Assembly: GCA_040773965.1 (NCBI GenBank)
Contig: JAXGVG010000127.1
Span: 1-5,385 of the forward strand
Direction: 5' to 3'
Length of the DNA stretch: 5,385 bases
DNA from: JAXGVG01 sp040773965
GTDB lineage: Bacteria > Pseudomonadota > Alphaproteobacteria > UBA9219
A program made the translations under genes and the position numbers. Positions 5,347 through 5,385 of the stretch are shown one piece after another; the stretch's first letter is position 1, and every line of letters starts with the position of its first letter. The notes under the pieces are model-generated. The model was not told the origin of the DNA and searched no databases. It worked only from the letters and a program-made list of their open reading frames with translations.

Positions 5347-5385
5347 ATGCCCAGAGATGCACAAAAGACCCGAAAAGCTTCCCAA
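5347..5385 (+). CDS. Start of an unidentified gene cut by the right window edge
   Basis: An ATG at 5347 is preceded by AAGGAG at 5334-5339 with a 7-base gap, an excellent ribosome binding site. Thirteen codons (MPRDAQKTRKASQ) remain open to the last base. The opening is basic and polar with no signal peptide, so a cytoplasmic product is likely. It vaguely resembles the first residues of TetR-type regulators, but 13 residues cannot support that. It is divergent from the barrel-protein gene and shares the region with the inverted repeat. Confidence 0.6.
   Translation, partial: MPRDAQKTRKASQ

Noticed and set aside
5225..5362. Forty-six-codon N-terminal extension of the barrel-protein gene
   Set aside because: It crosses the divergent control region, the 18-bp dyad and the start of the plus-strand gene. 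The 5224 start has the ribosome binding site and the signal peptide.

Overview
The window looks like chromosomal DNA of an alphaproteobacterium of moderate to fairly high GC. I base this on gene content and order: a DUF721/DciA gene, a DsbA-like thiol oxidoreductase and smc in a row on the minus strand, with mutY diverging from the first of them. This is a familiar alphaproteobacterial neighbourhood. I cannot assign a genus. Nothing in the window looks like a phage, insertion sequence, CRISPR array, tRNA or rRNA.

Layout. Positions 1-2057 are a minus-strand group read from right to left: dciA-like (1563-2057), dsbA-like (850-1467) and the first 281 codons of smc (1-843, running off the left edge). 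dsbA and smc are 6 bp apart and probably co-transcribed. A good sigma70-type promoter with a perfect inverted repeat in its spacer sits between dciA and dsbA. Positions 2056-3913 are a plus-strand pair: mutY (2056-3147) and, one base after its stop, a gene for a secreted protein of unknown function (3149-3913). The proposed dciA and mutY start codons overlap each other on opposite strands. Positions 3932-5224 are a convergent minus-strand gene for a secreted protein that I read as a glycoside-hydrolase-like TIM barrel. A 122-bp divergent intergenic region (5225-5346) carries an 18-bp inverted repeat. It is followed by the first 13 codons of a plus-strand gene cut by the right edge.

How the genes work together. 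The core is genome maintenance: DciA (replicative helicase loading), SMC (chromosome compaction and segregation) and MutY (removal of adenine opposite 8-oxoguanine). Interleaved are envelope functions: a periplasmic disulfide oxidoreductase and two exported proteins of unknown role. One of these, the mutY partner, has two cysteines in its mature part and could be a substrate of such an oxidoreductase, though this is speculation. I see no clear evidence of a new multi-gene system. The most interesting points are the overlapping divergent starts, the two unassigned inverted repeats at promoter positions, and the two uncharacterised exported proteins.
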